Assembly (NCBI GenBank): GCA_027886185.1
Contig: WOAB01000142.1
Coordinates: 3,690,001 to 3,754,000, forward strand
Source of the DNA: Rheum nobile
Taxonomy: Eukaryota > Streptophyta > Magnoliopsida > Caryophyllales > Polygonaceae
Reading direction: 5' to 3'
Length of the DNA stretch: 64,000 nucleotides
In this document: in pieces, positions 47,885 through 58,798 of the stretch
Position numbering within the stretch: position 1 is the first letter of the stretch
How the letters are laid out: the number at the start of each line of letters is the position of its first letter
Made by a program: the position numbers and the translations under genes
The notes under the pieces: model-generated
Told to the model about the DNA's origin: nothing
The model's database searches: none
The model's input: the letters and a program-made list of their open reading frames with translations, nothing else

Positions 47885-48450
47885 GATGTTCATGGTTCTG
47901 GAATCGTCGGTTCCAGTTCCAAAAAATCATGAACCCGAATCGACCAAGTCCGGTTTTGCCGGTTGCGATTCTGGTTTTAAACTGGGGGAAATATTAATAT
48001 ATTTTTATAAAAAATTCCAACAAAAAAAAGAAGATGAATATAAAAACAAAGCAAATATTAACATTTATCATTTAATCTTTATATTTTTTATTATACAATA
48101 AATTCATAAACTAAAAAAATAAGCATTTGTCTTTATACACAATTATAAGAAAAAATGAAAAAATAAAGGGTTTGAACTTAATTAAGTTGCTTACGTGTTC
48201 TCTCGGGGTTAGAAGAATCAAAACACACGTAGTTCTCTTACCTTTATTGTGAAACCTCACCTACCTAATAGGTTTGAAACTGGTTGTTTCGAACCGCCGA
48301 TTCCATAGTTCTATGAAATCATGAACCGAAATTGGCCTCGATCGGTTTTAGTCGATTCCGGATCGATTTCGGTACCGTTTCTAGGCGGTTCCAAAAATGT
48401 CGGTTCAACGGTTCAAAGGAACCGTTGAACACCGTCGCCACGCCATCAAC
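47885..48450. mobile_element. possible hAT-like element of GGTTC/GATCGG words
   Basis: The two ends are dense in words such as GGTTCCAG, CCGGTTGCG, GATTCCGG and CGGTTCAACGGTTC, with an AT-rich middle, like the elements at 21305, 52309 and 60781. GATGTTCATGGTTC at the left resembles the complement of GAACCGTTGAACACC at the right. The phrase GGTGAGCGT.GAT lies on both sides (about 47840 and 48450). Borders are uncertain. Confidence 0.35.
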
Positions 48451-48679
48451 GGTGAGCGTCGATATGCACATGCCTTGCCACGTCACCGTCTTGGAAACCC
48501 TAGTTCGTCGCGACATTTGTTCGATAAAGGCTTTGGACCTTTTAATTGACAAAAAAATCTCTTAAAGCTGAAGTAGCCATTAACCGGAATACAACAAATC
48601 AAGTACCTGTGCATTTTCAAAAAGTGAGACTAATTGAAGATCATATACTGAAAAATCTTAACATTAAAGATTAATAATC

Positions 48680-48921
48680 AATTGAAAATTAAATAGCAAT
48701 TATAGAGTTTTTGATAATGTTTTTTTGGTGAGTTACGAGATATGTTATTTCAAGTTGCACATACTTATATAATTTAACTAAATTTTCTTTATTTATTGGT
48801 TAAAAATGAGATGAGTAGTTATTAAATTGTAAATTCTAGAAAAAGTTTATAGTATTTTAGCTCTTTTTTTAATAGTTGTGTAAAAAAACTAAAATAATTT
48901 TTTTTTTACGGAAGGAATATT
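48680..48921. repeat. Stowaway-related repeat
   Basis: Contains GGTGAGTTACGAGATATG and GAGATGAGTAGTTATTA as in the family at 7185-7737, and ends ACGGAAGGAAT, a worn Stowaway terminus. The left border is unclear. Confidence 0.45.
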
Positions 48922-49689
48922 TAATAACTTTAAATAAAAAGTTCTATAATTTATCTCTCATTAGGTTCTCAATTTTAAGTGCCTCATTGCAATGCTACAA
49001 AAACGCGAAATCAAGGGTCATAGATACGGATATACCTCGTCATTTACGTAACCAACTTTTTTGTCGCAAATTGTTTTATAGAAGTGGTATGTTGTTCAAT
49101 TCATTATTTAGATAAATTATTTTATATGAGAAATTTATGCTTCATGGAGTGAAATTCTCTCTAATCACAAGAATTACATTTTAACTCAAAAAGTATAAAA
49201 AAAGTTCTGTTTACGAATTTCAAATGATGGTTTTTCCTGGTCTATAAAAAGTACGTAGGCCATTACAAGGAAGAAGAAGGGATACAAACTTATGATCACG
49301 TGATATCACATTTATTTACTTAATTTGGAAAGACTTTGGCAAATGATGATTTTTCTTAATAACTCATACTTACACAAAATACAAAAACTTGAATATTAAA
49401 ATTTATTTTGAACCAGTATGTAGGACTATCTAATTCCTATAAACCTCAGAAAATTAAATTATAAAAAAATCAAAAAAAAAAAAATTAAGGTCCCACATTT
49501 AACCAATGAAATGGGAAGATTTGAACTATATATACAACTAGATTAATAGATACACTCATTGCATAAATTTGTCAACTCTATCATATACGGAACACTTTAT
49601 ATGTTTCATCAAGTCTACCAAAAACTTGGAATCTATTATTCTTTTTCAAATGAAAATACTTTTTGAGAAAACTTGACTACTTTTCATCA
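48922..49689. other. AT-rich intergenic DNA, nothing recognised
   Basis: Only short frames; no repeat boundaries or RNA gene seen. Confidence 0.4.
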
Positions 49690-50425
49690 ATCTAACTCCT
49701 TCAATCTTGAGTTAGCTTATTTTTTATGGTAGAATATTTGGAACCATAAATTTAATCTTTTATTAAGACCATCTTCGTCCAGCACAGCTGCATCCTCAGC
49801 TCACTCTATTATTACTTCTTTCATGGAATGGAAATCCATTCATTTGGATAAACCAAAGCACAAGAAACCATTGACATGGAAGAAATCGCCCTCTCATTAC
49901 TTTAAGTTAAATTTTGATGGATCCAAGAAAAACAACCTCACTTCTCACATTGGTTTCATCATTCGGGACAACCAATCCCAAGTTATACACATTGATAAAA
50001 AGCATATTACGAATACGTCTATACTACAAACTGAGGCTTACGCCCTCCTTGAGGGTCTCCGACAGGCTTTACACCTAAATATTAGAAATATCATTATTGA
50101 AGGTGACAATTTAACTGTTATTAATTGCGTTAATAAAGTATGAAAAAACATTTGGGAAATACGCACAATTATTATTGACATACTTTCCCTGTTGAATTGT
50201 TTTGATTCCTTTCGGGTTTTTCATTGTTACGGGGAATGTAACTAAGTTGCAGACTTCCTGACATCAAATGACATTAACATTGTTCATATTCAAGATTGGA
50301 TCACCAAGAACAAGCCTTCAGCTGCACAGTCCGTGATTTGCAATAGGAGAAGGAAACTATACTCCTTGAGTTCTACCACTGATTCTCGATTTCGAGATTC
50401 TCTAAAGATTATCCGGTACGATAAT
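49690..50425 (+). pseudogene. LINE-derived RNase H-like domain, broken
   Basis: The frame at 49823-50143 reads FKLNFDGSKKNNLTSHIGFI, then TEAYALLEGLRQALHLNI and IIIEGDNLTVINCV: the RVT_3 (RNase H-like) domain found at the end of plant LINE polyproteins, with Asp of NFDGS, Glu of TEAYA and Asp of EGDN in place. A stop (TGA) interrupts where Trp is expected (50141-50143). The frame then continues NIWEIRTIIIDILSLLNCFD, with another stop before VADFLTSND. The end near 50430 (AATAAAGAGCTTATTGTTTG then a short A-run) looks like a LINE 3' end. It is truncated at the 5' side: no reverse transcriptase or endonuclease is present. Confidence 0.7.
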
Positions 50426-50716
50426 TTAGTTTGATCTTTTACCTAATAAAGAGCTTATTGTTTGTTTGTCAAAAAAATCTTCTATCATATAAAAAGTCAA
50501 AAAAAATTGAAATTTAATACATAGAATGCATGCATAGAATGGAATGCAACTTGGGAACTCTCCCTTCCCGAGCTATGCCCCGTCTTGCAAGTTGTGTTGA
50601 GGGCCGAGGCCTTGAGGGATAATTTTGCATTTCTCATCCATTTGGCTTTTTTAAATAATCACTTTTTCTTTGGTCCATCTTTTAAAATAATTACTAAATA
50701 AAAAACAACATCCATT
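50426..50716. other. spacer, nothing recognised
   Basis: AT-rich end of the LINE copy and unassigned bases. Confidence 0.4.
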
Positions 50717-51162
50717 TAGGGATGATAACGGGGCGAGGAATTCGCATTTTCTGTGGAGATTTTCCACTACGGGACTGGAGACGAGAAATCTAAATAGGGA
50801 CAAGACATGGCGATAATTATTTTTCGGGGACAGGGAGTGGGGCAGGGATAGAGCCTACCCCTCGACGGTAAAACCTGCGGGTTCCCGCCAAATACTACAG
50901 TATTTTTCTAATTGTTTTAACCCCCAAACTCTAAATTTTATATTATATAATTCCTAAACTCAATATAGATCTTAAATACAAAATCTCAAACCTTCTAAAC
51001 CCTAAACCCCAATATATATATGCATTACAACAAAAGTAACATTTTTTCATACGATATAATGGGACAGGGATCCCCGACGAGGACATAAACGAGAGGAGAT
51101 TTTTATCCTCGACCGCAGACGAGGATGGAAAATGTAGGTGGTAAACGGAAACCAGTACGGAC

Positions 51163-52255
51163 AATGTTCTAAAAGACGCTAGGCGAAAGCTTGACAAATA
51201 GGGGAGACCTAGTACCTAGGCCCCTAGGTGGATTAAAAATTATTGTCTAATTCATGTGATTACTTGACTAAGTTCTCCTAAATCCATTAATATTTATAAA
51301 ACTATGTTGAAATGAAGTTTAAAATTTTATTATAGGTCTTATTTTACAATGTCAAACCAAAACTTGACATAACTTCTCTCTACTATCAAAATTAACAGAA
51401 AACAAAGTTGACTAACTAGGATTTCATTCTTCCTCACAAGTCACAACTGCATCCATTACATAAGATGTTACTGCTTCCACCATGTGGAGAATAAACCATT
51501 CCACATCGGAAAGTTGGGACTAAATAGCCTAGTATATAAACTTAGTGGACTACTCCTTCTATTGCCAATTGGTTTTAGGATGGAACCCCACTAGGATTAT
51601 ATGCTAGGCCCATACGCGCATGTGTGCACGAGTTGACATGTCACCCCTTTATCGGCCCATCGGACTTTATCATGCTATCAGAGCGGGTTTCGGTTCTGGG
51701 TTCGTTTCCTGGTTTATCTGAGCTTAGCCCGCCATGTGGCGTATATGGGCTAGCTCGTTTGGCTTGTCGGCCTTAAGACATTGTTTGGGCTTAGCGCGTC
51801 ATGAGGGCGTGATATGGGCTAGCATGTTTGGCTTGCCTGCCTTAAGGCATGTTGTCAAGTGTCAACTGGGCCAAACCAGTTGCACTTGAGGGGGCGTGTG
51901 GAGAATAACCCATCCCACATCGGAAAGTTGGGACTAAATAGCCTAGTATATAAACTTAGTGGACTACTCCTCCTATTGTCAATTGGTTTTAGGATGGAAC
52001 CCCATTGGGCTTATGTGCTAGGCCCATATGCGCATGTGCGCACGAGTTGACACGTTACCCCTTTATCGGCCCACTGGACTTTATCACACCACCACATCCG
52101 TCCTCGCCTCTAACCTTTCTCTCGCTCCACCAAGGTCAGCCGCCTCTCTCCTTCTCTCGCTCCACCTAACTAGTCAACTTTAAATCGAGACATGGGATAA
52201 CCGCCTAGCACCTAGACGACGTCTAAACGACCCTAAACATGTTTTTTAAAACATT
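51163..52255. mobile_element. TIR element with CCTAGG words, nested
   Basis: AATGTTCTAAAAGACGCTAGGCG on the left resembles the complement of the right end (AATGTTTTAAAAAACATG). The flanking 150 bp repeat CTAGGC, CCTAGG and CTAGACG. It carries the TRIM at 51483-52086 and is itself inside 50717-52292. The target duplication is not clear. Confidence 0.4.
51483..52086 (+). mobile_element. complete TRIM retrotransposon
   Basis: Two 190-bp LTRs (51483-51672 and 51897-52086) begin TGTGGAGAATAA and end CTTTATCA. They differ at a handful of positions. Directly after the first LTR is TGCTATCAGAGC, complementary to the 3' end of initiator methionine tRNA (primer-binding site). A purine run, GAGGGGG, lies just before the second LTR. 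The perfect 5-bp duplication CACCA is at 51478-51482 and 52087-52091. The interior of 224 bp codes for nothing, so it depends on enzymes made elsewhere. The LTRs contain CCACATCGGAAAGTTGGGAC, a wording common in plant TRIMs. Confidence 0.92.
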
Positions 52256-52308
52256 TTACATGGACGATACTCCCCGTCCAGTTGCCATCCTACACCCAAT
52301 GTCGTTAG

Positions 52309-52737
52309 TAGAGCTGTCAAAATTTGACCTGACCTGACCCGACCCGTGTTTTCTGGGTTGAGACTCGACCCGAAAAATATTGGGTCAAAAGTGACTCGAC
52401 CCATTCGACCCGAAAATTTCTGGGTTGGGTCATTGATCCGTTGGGTCAATACAAATGTGTTTATATTTTATATCTTAAATATTATATTATATTTTATTAT
52501 TAAAATATTATATAATAACAACTTTTTGATTTATTATTTTTTGTTTTAATTAAAATATTATTTTAATATTCATTTTATAAAATTTTGACAAGGCGCTCTC
52601 GACCCGCTGGGTCGACCCGAACTCGTACCTGACCCGACCCGCAACCAACCCGCAAATTTTGACCCACAATCAACCCGACCCGTAAACGACCCGACCCGAT
52701 ACGTTTAAACCCGAACTCGACCCGTTTGACACCTCTA
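52309..52737. mobile_element. hAT-like MITE built of GACCCGAC words
   Basis: The ends TAGAGCTGTCAAA and TTTGACACCTCTA are complementary at 12 of 13. The flanks GTCGTTAG (52301-52308) and GCCGTTAG (52738-52745) match at 7 of 8. Left and right arms consist almost wholly of GACCCGAC, CGACCCG and TTGGGTC words; the centre is AT-rich. Confidence 0.75.
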
Positions 52738-52745
52738 GCCGTTAG

Positions 52746-53064
52746 GGATAAATTATTTAGATATTTTTTTTGTCAGTCAAGAATTTATGTATTTGTTTAC
52801 ATATTGGCATGAACATGTCATGTTTTAGTGTACTATTTGATGAGCCTATTAAAGAATATTGAGACGGAAAGAAATGACAAATTGACAAACATATTTTACA
52901 ATGATTATAATTTGTAATTTGCAAGTTGAATGGTATAATATTTTTTATCATTGAAACTAAAAGGGCTGCAAATATATTATAGGGTAACTTAAGTATCTTC
53001 TTAAAAATGACGTACTAATTTCGTCAAGATAAAATGACATGTTCTTTATTTTCATTATTTTAAA
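52746..53064. other. spacer before MULE-2
   Basis: AT-rich, no feature recognised. Confidence 0.4.
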
Positions 53065-53863
53065 GAGCGAATTTCAGTAAATCACCCATTAAATAGGGCA
53101 TTTTATCCACAATCATCCCTTATACACGTAATTATTTACAATCACCCATTAAATCAATTCCGTTAGCGATTAGCCACCCCAACCCCTTTTCCATCCAGTT
53201 ATACCGTTAACAAGTGTAAATTTACCAAAAAGGCCTTATTTTATCGGTTTAGGGTCCGGTTATGCAAAAAAAATTGATGTTTTTGGTTTGTTTTATTCGA
53301 ACCCGGTTTAGGCTAGGGTTTACCAGGAACGTGGTTTAACAGATTGGGGCTCGTGAAATCGTTCTCATTTCTCATTCTACTCATCGAATGCTCCATCTGT
53401 GAAATCTGCGAAATATGTGAGATTGGGGGTGAAATCTGTGAGATTGTGGGTGTGTATTCGAACTAGGGTTTACGACATCTGGGAATATGGGGGTTAGGGT
53501 TTTTGCGATTTCAAGAGGAGTTGTTGGAGGAAGAAGGGTTTTTTCGCTGGAGCTTTGCTTTCGCGATTTCGACTCGTTTGCTGGAGCCATTGCGATTTCG
53601 ACTCTTTTGTTTCTGACTTGTGGCGATTTCGACTCTGTTGCTGGAGAGTTTCTTCTGGTGCTTTTGCAGCAAGGTGTTAGAGCATAAAGAAAGCTGCTTT
53701 TGAAGGTAAGTTTTCGAATTTAGTGTATTGTTTTTTAGGGAGGAATAGTTTATTGTATTGAGTATATTATTTTGCTTTTGCATTGATATCTCCAACCTAG
53801 AATGGAAACCACGTGAGTGTACAGAGTACAATGGACCCAATTTATTATGCTCAATTATTTCAG

Positions 53864-56800
53864 ATGAGTGTGACACTAAGGTACATGTATGGTGGGGAGT
53901 TCTACAAGGGTAAAGATGGTAATCTTTCTTATAGGAAAAAGCTAGTTTACTGCAAAAATGGCATTGATCCTGATTTGCTATCTAAGATGGAGTTGGAAGT
54001 GTATTTTCTAGAGGGTGTGGAAGGAGTAGATGTTATTAAGGAGCTTTGGTATCCAAAACCTGGTGTGACATTACATAATGGATTAAGACAAGTATTAGGT
54101 GATGCTGAAATCAGAGATATGATTAATCTCTTAGGAAGAGATCAAACTCTGCATCTTTATGTTGTGCAACAGAATGAGGAAAGCCCATCCAGTTTTAGAA
54201 CCTTGTCAAAAAGCCCAATGTATAGAGGCCCAAGTCTTGCAGAGATGACATCACCAATTTCACAAAAATCTGGGATAATAAGTAGTAGCAAACTGAACCC
54301 TAATGCAGCCACACCTAGAAAAAATGTTGATGTCTCAGATGATTCAGAGGATTCCTTGCAAGAAGATGATGTCTTAGATGATTCAGAGGATTCAGATTCT
54401 GATGTTGGTGGGGGGGCTAGTTGGTATTGATCCATGTTTGTCAGAGTCTTCATATTCAGATTCAGATTCAGATGATCCTCCATTTGTTGAAGATGTGTTT
54501 GGGGAATCAGATGATGATGAGGTCTTCAAACAGAATGTGGATGAGGAAATTAATGAGGGGATAGATCTGCAACAAGTAGAAGGTGAAGAATTGAATGAGG
54601 AAGCACAATCTGAAGGTGAAGATATCTTCCAAAAAGTGCTTGGATCTGATGATTATCTAAGCTATTCTGGAGAAGAAGGAGAAGGTCATGTCAAGTATCC
54701 AGAATTCAACCCTTTGGTTGACTTTAAAAATAAAATTTCTCTTAAGTCTGAGATGAGATTTGGATCTAATGAAATATTTAGAAAAACACTTAGGCAGTAT
54801 GCTCTTGAAAATGGATTTGACTATTATTACTTGCATAATGATAAGAAAAAAATCTCTGCATACTGTAAGAACAAGTGTGAATGTCCCTATGTCCATGAAA
54901 GGATAGTGTGTGTCTGTAAGAAAAGCTTGTGTGCATTTAAAGCTTGTGCAAGAAGGATGGGCCCAGATGGAAGCTTTCAGTTAAAATCATTTGTGCCAGG
55001 ACATGATTATGGGTGGCAAGATACAAACACAAAGGTTACTTCAGTTTGGTTGGCAGAGCAGTATCTTGAGCACTATAGGACTGATTCTAAGTGGAGGGTG
55101 AAGACATTCATTCAGACAGTCAAGAGAGAACATGGTGTGACTATTTCCTATATACAGGGATGGAGGGCTAGAGTTAGGGTTGTTCTACAGACACAAGGAT
55201 ATGCTCCAGAACAGTATGGCAGAATTTGGGATTATGCAGCTGCAATCCTCAACTATAATCCAGGTAGCAGTGTAAAGGTTTCTGTTATTCCAGTTGAGCC
55301 CCAAGTTGAAAGGCCTTTATTCCAATTCTAAAGGTTCTATGTATGTTTGAATGCTTGCAAAGAAGGCTTTCTCATGGGTTGTAGGCCAATTATTGGCATT
55401 GATGGCTGACATTTGAAAGGTGTATACAAGGGTCAAGTCTTCTGTGCAGTTGCAAAGGATGGCAATGAAAACATTTTCCCCTTAGCCTATGATGTTGTTG
55501 AGTTAGAGACCAAGGAGACATGGTGCTGGTTTTTGGAAAACTTAGTGAATGATATAGGCTCCAACAACTTGACATTCATGTCTGATAGGTAGAAGGTCAA
55601 TTCCTAATCCCTTCTCTTCCATTATAGTCAATTCTATTGTCTCTATTGCCTTAATTTAACTTAAATGCTTTGTGTTTGCATTCAGGGCTTACAAGAAGCA
55701 TTGAAACTAGTGGTGCCAACAGCTCATACCAGATTCTGTGTTAGGCATATGTACAACAACTTCAAAGCAGAGTATCCAGGGAAGTCATATAAGGATGCTG
55801 TTTGGGCTACTGCTAAGGCTTCTACAACTTCTGACTTTGTGGATTGTATGGATAGAATCAAGAGCATGAATGAAAAGGCATATACCTGGTTGATGAAAAG
55901 GGATCCAACTACTTGGTCATTGCATGGATTCAATCACTTCTGCAAGTCTGATATGCTACTTAACAATGGGTCAGAATCCTTCAATAGCTGCATTCTAGAG
56001 GCCAGAGAAATGCCTTTACAATCCATGTGTGAATGGATTAGAAGAAAACTTATGAAAATGTTTGTGACCAAGAGGAATGCCATGAGGAAGCACACAAGAG
56101 TTCTAACACCAGAAGCTATGAAGAAGATTGAGTTGGCTAAAAAAGAAGCTCTTACCAGGTGCAAATGCTATGGGCAAGATGATAAGTATGAGGTTGATCA
56201 ATGTTCTAAGACATATGTTGTAGACTTAGTTGCAAGAAGCTGCGGTTGCAATCTCTAGGACCTTACAGGAATTCCTTGTTGTCATGCCATTTGATGTATT
56301 ATGAAAAGGAGGATGAATGTGGTTCAGTTTGTTGACCCTTACTACAGCAAAGACACCTACTTAAGGGCTTATAGCCATACCATAAATCCTATGCCAGGGC
56401 AAGACCAATGGGAGAGAACAGAGCAACCACAACCTCTGCCACCTAAATTCATCATACAACCAGGAAGGCCTAAGAAATCAAGGAAGAAAGAGCAAGGAGA
56501 AGGCAAGAAAACAAGGCTAAGATTGGGAAAGAACCATTGTTCTAACTGTGGAGAGGAGGGTCACTACAAAAACAAATGCAAGAATCCTCCCAAGCAACCT
56601 GAACCAGCCAACTTGAACCCTAATAAAGGAGGGAGACCTGCAAGGGAAAGCACAGTGAAATTCAACACTAAAAAAGGAAATACACAAGAAAGGTTAAACT
56701 CTGACCTGCATATACATTTGTCACGTATTTTCTAGCATTATTTCCCTATACAACATATTGTTTCTAACAACTTGGGGACCTTATAGGTGAGGACTGAGCA

Positions 56801-57183
56801 CCCAGTAGAAGATCAACCTCCACATGATCTTATTAGTTCACAAGAAGATCCCCTAATACCAACTCAGAACTCTGTTATAACCCAAGCATTTGGATTGGTA
56901 CTCTCAATTTCTTAATCTCATTGTGACTTTGGTTATTAATACTAACTGTGTACATTTTTAACTCTTCCTTATTGTCATCTTTTTATGACAGTTGCAACAT
57001 GTTGATGAAGGAACTCAAGGAGAGTCTAGCACAGCAGCACCACAGAGAAAGAAGGCAAGGAAGTTGTATCCATTAAGACAAACTGGTGCAACTATGGTGA
57101 CCACCAGAGCCCAACTGAATGCAGTCATGACAACTGCAAGGAAGAGTTCAAGAGTGCTGAAAAATAAGTCCAAAGGTGGATAA
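53864..57183 (+). pseudogene. MuDR-type transposase of MULE-2, multiple lesions
   Basis: Same layout as the MULE-1 enzyme: PB1-like start (MSVTLRYMYGGEFYKG), acidic linker, Cys/His-rich region (CECPYVHERIVCVC), catalytic block (PIIGIDG), NNGSESFNSCILEAREMP, SWIM finger and CCHC knuckle (CSNCGEEGHYKNKC). Introns at 55596-55685, 56693-56786 and about 56899-56990 match those of MULE-1. Damage: frameshift in a G run near 54407-54414; TAA at 55329; TGA where MULE-1 has the Cys of DACH (about 55407); TAG for the Cys of SDRC (about 55590); TAG for Trp (about 56257); TGA for Cys (about 56293); and a probable base loss in an A run at 56670-56675. The start follows a leader intron (donor near 53706, acceptor CAG at 53863). 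Confidence 0.88.
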
Positions 57184-57774
57184 ATTTGCATAATTAATTA
57201 AGCACTTGTGGCTATTTTGGGATGTTGCAACATTATGGCTTTTTTGGTCTGTTTCGGGAAGTTGAATGCACTTGTAATAGTTTAGGAAGTTCAAAACTAT
57301 GGCTATTTTGGTTAGTTTTTGACTTGTGGCTATTTTGGTTTGTTTCTGACTTGTGGCTATTTCTGCAGCAAGCTTTGTAATAGTTTAGGAAGTTGAAAAC
57401 TATGGCTATTTTGGTTAGTTCTTGACTTGTGGCTATTTTGGTTTGTTTCTGACTTGTGGCTATTTCTGCAGCAAGCCTTGTAATAGTTTAGGAAGTTGAA
57501 ATGATCACGTTTATGCAGCAAATTTTGTGTTTAAATGATCCTTAGTTTATCCAGTAGAACATACCAAATTTTAATACTGCAACATACCAACAATTTCAAG
57601 CCAAAACCACACTAACAACACAAAGATATAGGAACCATACCAATAACTGTCACAAGAATTGTCATAACACCAATGTTTACAAACAATACAAAGAACTGTC
57701 ATAACACCAACGTACATCAGCAAAGCATCAACAATGATGCCTAATGTTTACAAACCATACCAATAACTGTCACA
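57184..57774. repeat. convergent 3' region of MULE-2 with a two-copy tandem repeat
   Basis: A block of about 110 bp (GGAAGTT.AAAACTATGGC, TTAGTT.TTGACTTGTGGC, CTGCAGCAAGC.TTGTAATAG) occurs twice, at about 57276-57380 and 57387-57490. The rest is non-coding spacer between the two convergent genes. Confidence 0.7.
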
Positions 57775-58158
57775 CTAATACCCAACAACATTAAAAAATA
57801 AAGCAACAACAATAACTCCTAAGATAAGTACTGCATTACTGTTTGATAAAGACTTCATTTGGGTGAGTTCAACATCTCTATCTTGCAGTTGTTTCTCTAG
57901 TTCGTTGTTTCTTTCTTGCAGTTCCTGCTTCTGAGCCACCAGTTTCCTAATGACATTATAAGCATGTTCATCGTATGCTCCATCTAGCCACTTGAAAAAA
58001 CCACAACCAGTTTCTGCATTGGGGTCATATCTTACACATCCAAAGAACCTCCTTCCATAATTGTTAGTAGTGTAAGCTGTGTATATTTTTGCTTTGATAT
58101 TGCAACGACAATGACACATGTAATATGTCCTACTTGAGGTTGTGTTGGAGTTTGACAT
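57775..58158 (-). CDS. GRF zinc finger / coiled-coil / tail-anchored protein of MULE-2
   Basis: Intact 127-residue frame. The start codon follows an acceptor (CTGCAG) by two bases, and a leader exon with donor ATCAG/GTAAAC lies near 58366. Residues 15-56 form the GRF finger: CHCRCNIKAKIYTAYT, NYGRRFFGC and TGCGFFKWLDGAYDEHA. Residues 65-98 are a coiled coil (KQELQERNNELEKQLQDRDV). The last 20 residues are hydrophobic (VLILGVIVVALFF), predicting a tail anchor with the finger facing the cytosol or nucleoplasm. The protein corresponds point for point to the MULE-1 GRF protein and, apart from the anchor, to that of MULE-3. The role is unknown; the GRF family suggests single-stranded DNA binding. 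The frame has stayed open although the neighbouring transposase carries about seven lesions. Confidence 0.82.
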   Translation of the reverse strand: MSNSNTTSSRTYYMCHCRCNIKAKIYTAYTTNNYGRRFFGCVRYDPNAETGCGFFKWLDGAYDEHAYNVIRKLVAQKQELQERNNELEKQLQDRDVELTQMKSLSNSNAVLILGVIVVALFFNVVGY

Positions 58159-58798
58159 CCCTGCAGAATTAAACCAGAATCACACAACAACAGTACAAAT
58201 TCGAACTCAAATCCCTGCACAATCTCACAATTTAATGGGTGGGAATCAAGAGTTCACAGCCCACAAACCATAATTACACAGTTCAATCTGCATAATCACA
58301 CAGTTGAAAGGATGAATCAAGAGTTCACAGCTCTGTATGTTCAGTTTGTCAAATTAGGGTTTACCTGATAAAATGCGAATAATCTTCCTTCCAATTGCGC
58401 CCGAATCTTCCTTCCAATTGTGCCTCAACCTTTCTGACTTGCGCCTCAACCTTCCAATTGCTCTAAATGGTGGGGAAGATGAAGTTCAGTAACTTCGATT
58501 AATTTGAGTTGGAATTAAACCACGTTCCTGGTAAACCCTAGCCTAAACCGGGTTCGAATAAAACAAACCAAAAACATCAAATTTTTTTGCATAACCGGAC
58601 CCTAAACCGATAAAATAAGGGTTTTTTGATAAATTTACACTTGTTAACGGTATAACTGGATGGAAAAGGGGTTGGGGTGGATAATCGCTAACGGAATTGA
58701 TTTAATGGATGGTTGTAAGTAATTACGTGTATAAGGGGTGGTTGTGGGTAAAGTGTCATATTTAAGGGGTGGTTTACTGAAATTCGCTCTAATTTAAA

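Larger units (their letters stand above)
50717..52292. mobile_element. degenerate hAT-like element, split by later insertions
   Basis: The left end TAGGGATGATAACGGGGCGAGG and the complement of the right end (TAGGATGGCAACTGGACGGGG) agree. The flanks CATCCATT and CACCCAAT match at 6 of 8. The two arms are rich in GGGGACAGGG and CCCCGACGAGGAC words. Two insertions sit inside: an element with TGTTCTAAAAGAC ends, and a TRIM within that. Confidence 0.45.
53065..58789 (+). mobile_element. MULE-2: relative of MULE-1, degraded
   Basis: It runs from GAGCGAATTTCAG to its complement CTGAAATTCGCTC, with inverted repeats of about 275 bp (53065-53340 and 58515-58789). The flanks TATTTTAAA (53056-53064) and TAATTTAAA (58790-58798) match at 8 of 9. 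Like MULE-1 it has a plus-strand transposase and a convergent GRF gene, but the TIRs are shorter and the transposase is much more damaged. The TIRs again repeat short phrases such as AATCACCC and AACCACCCCTTA. Confidence 0.88.
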
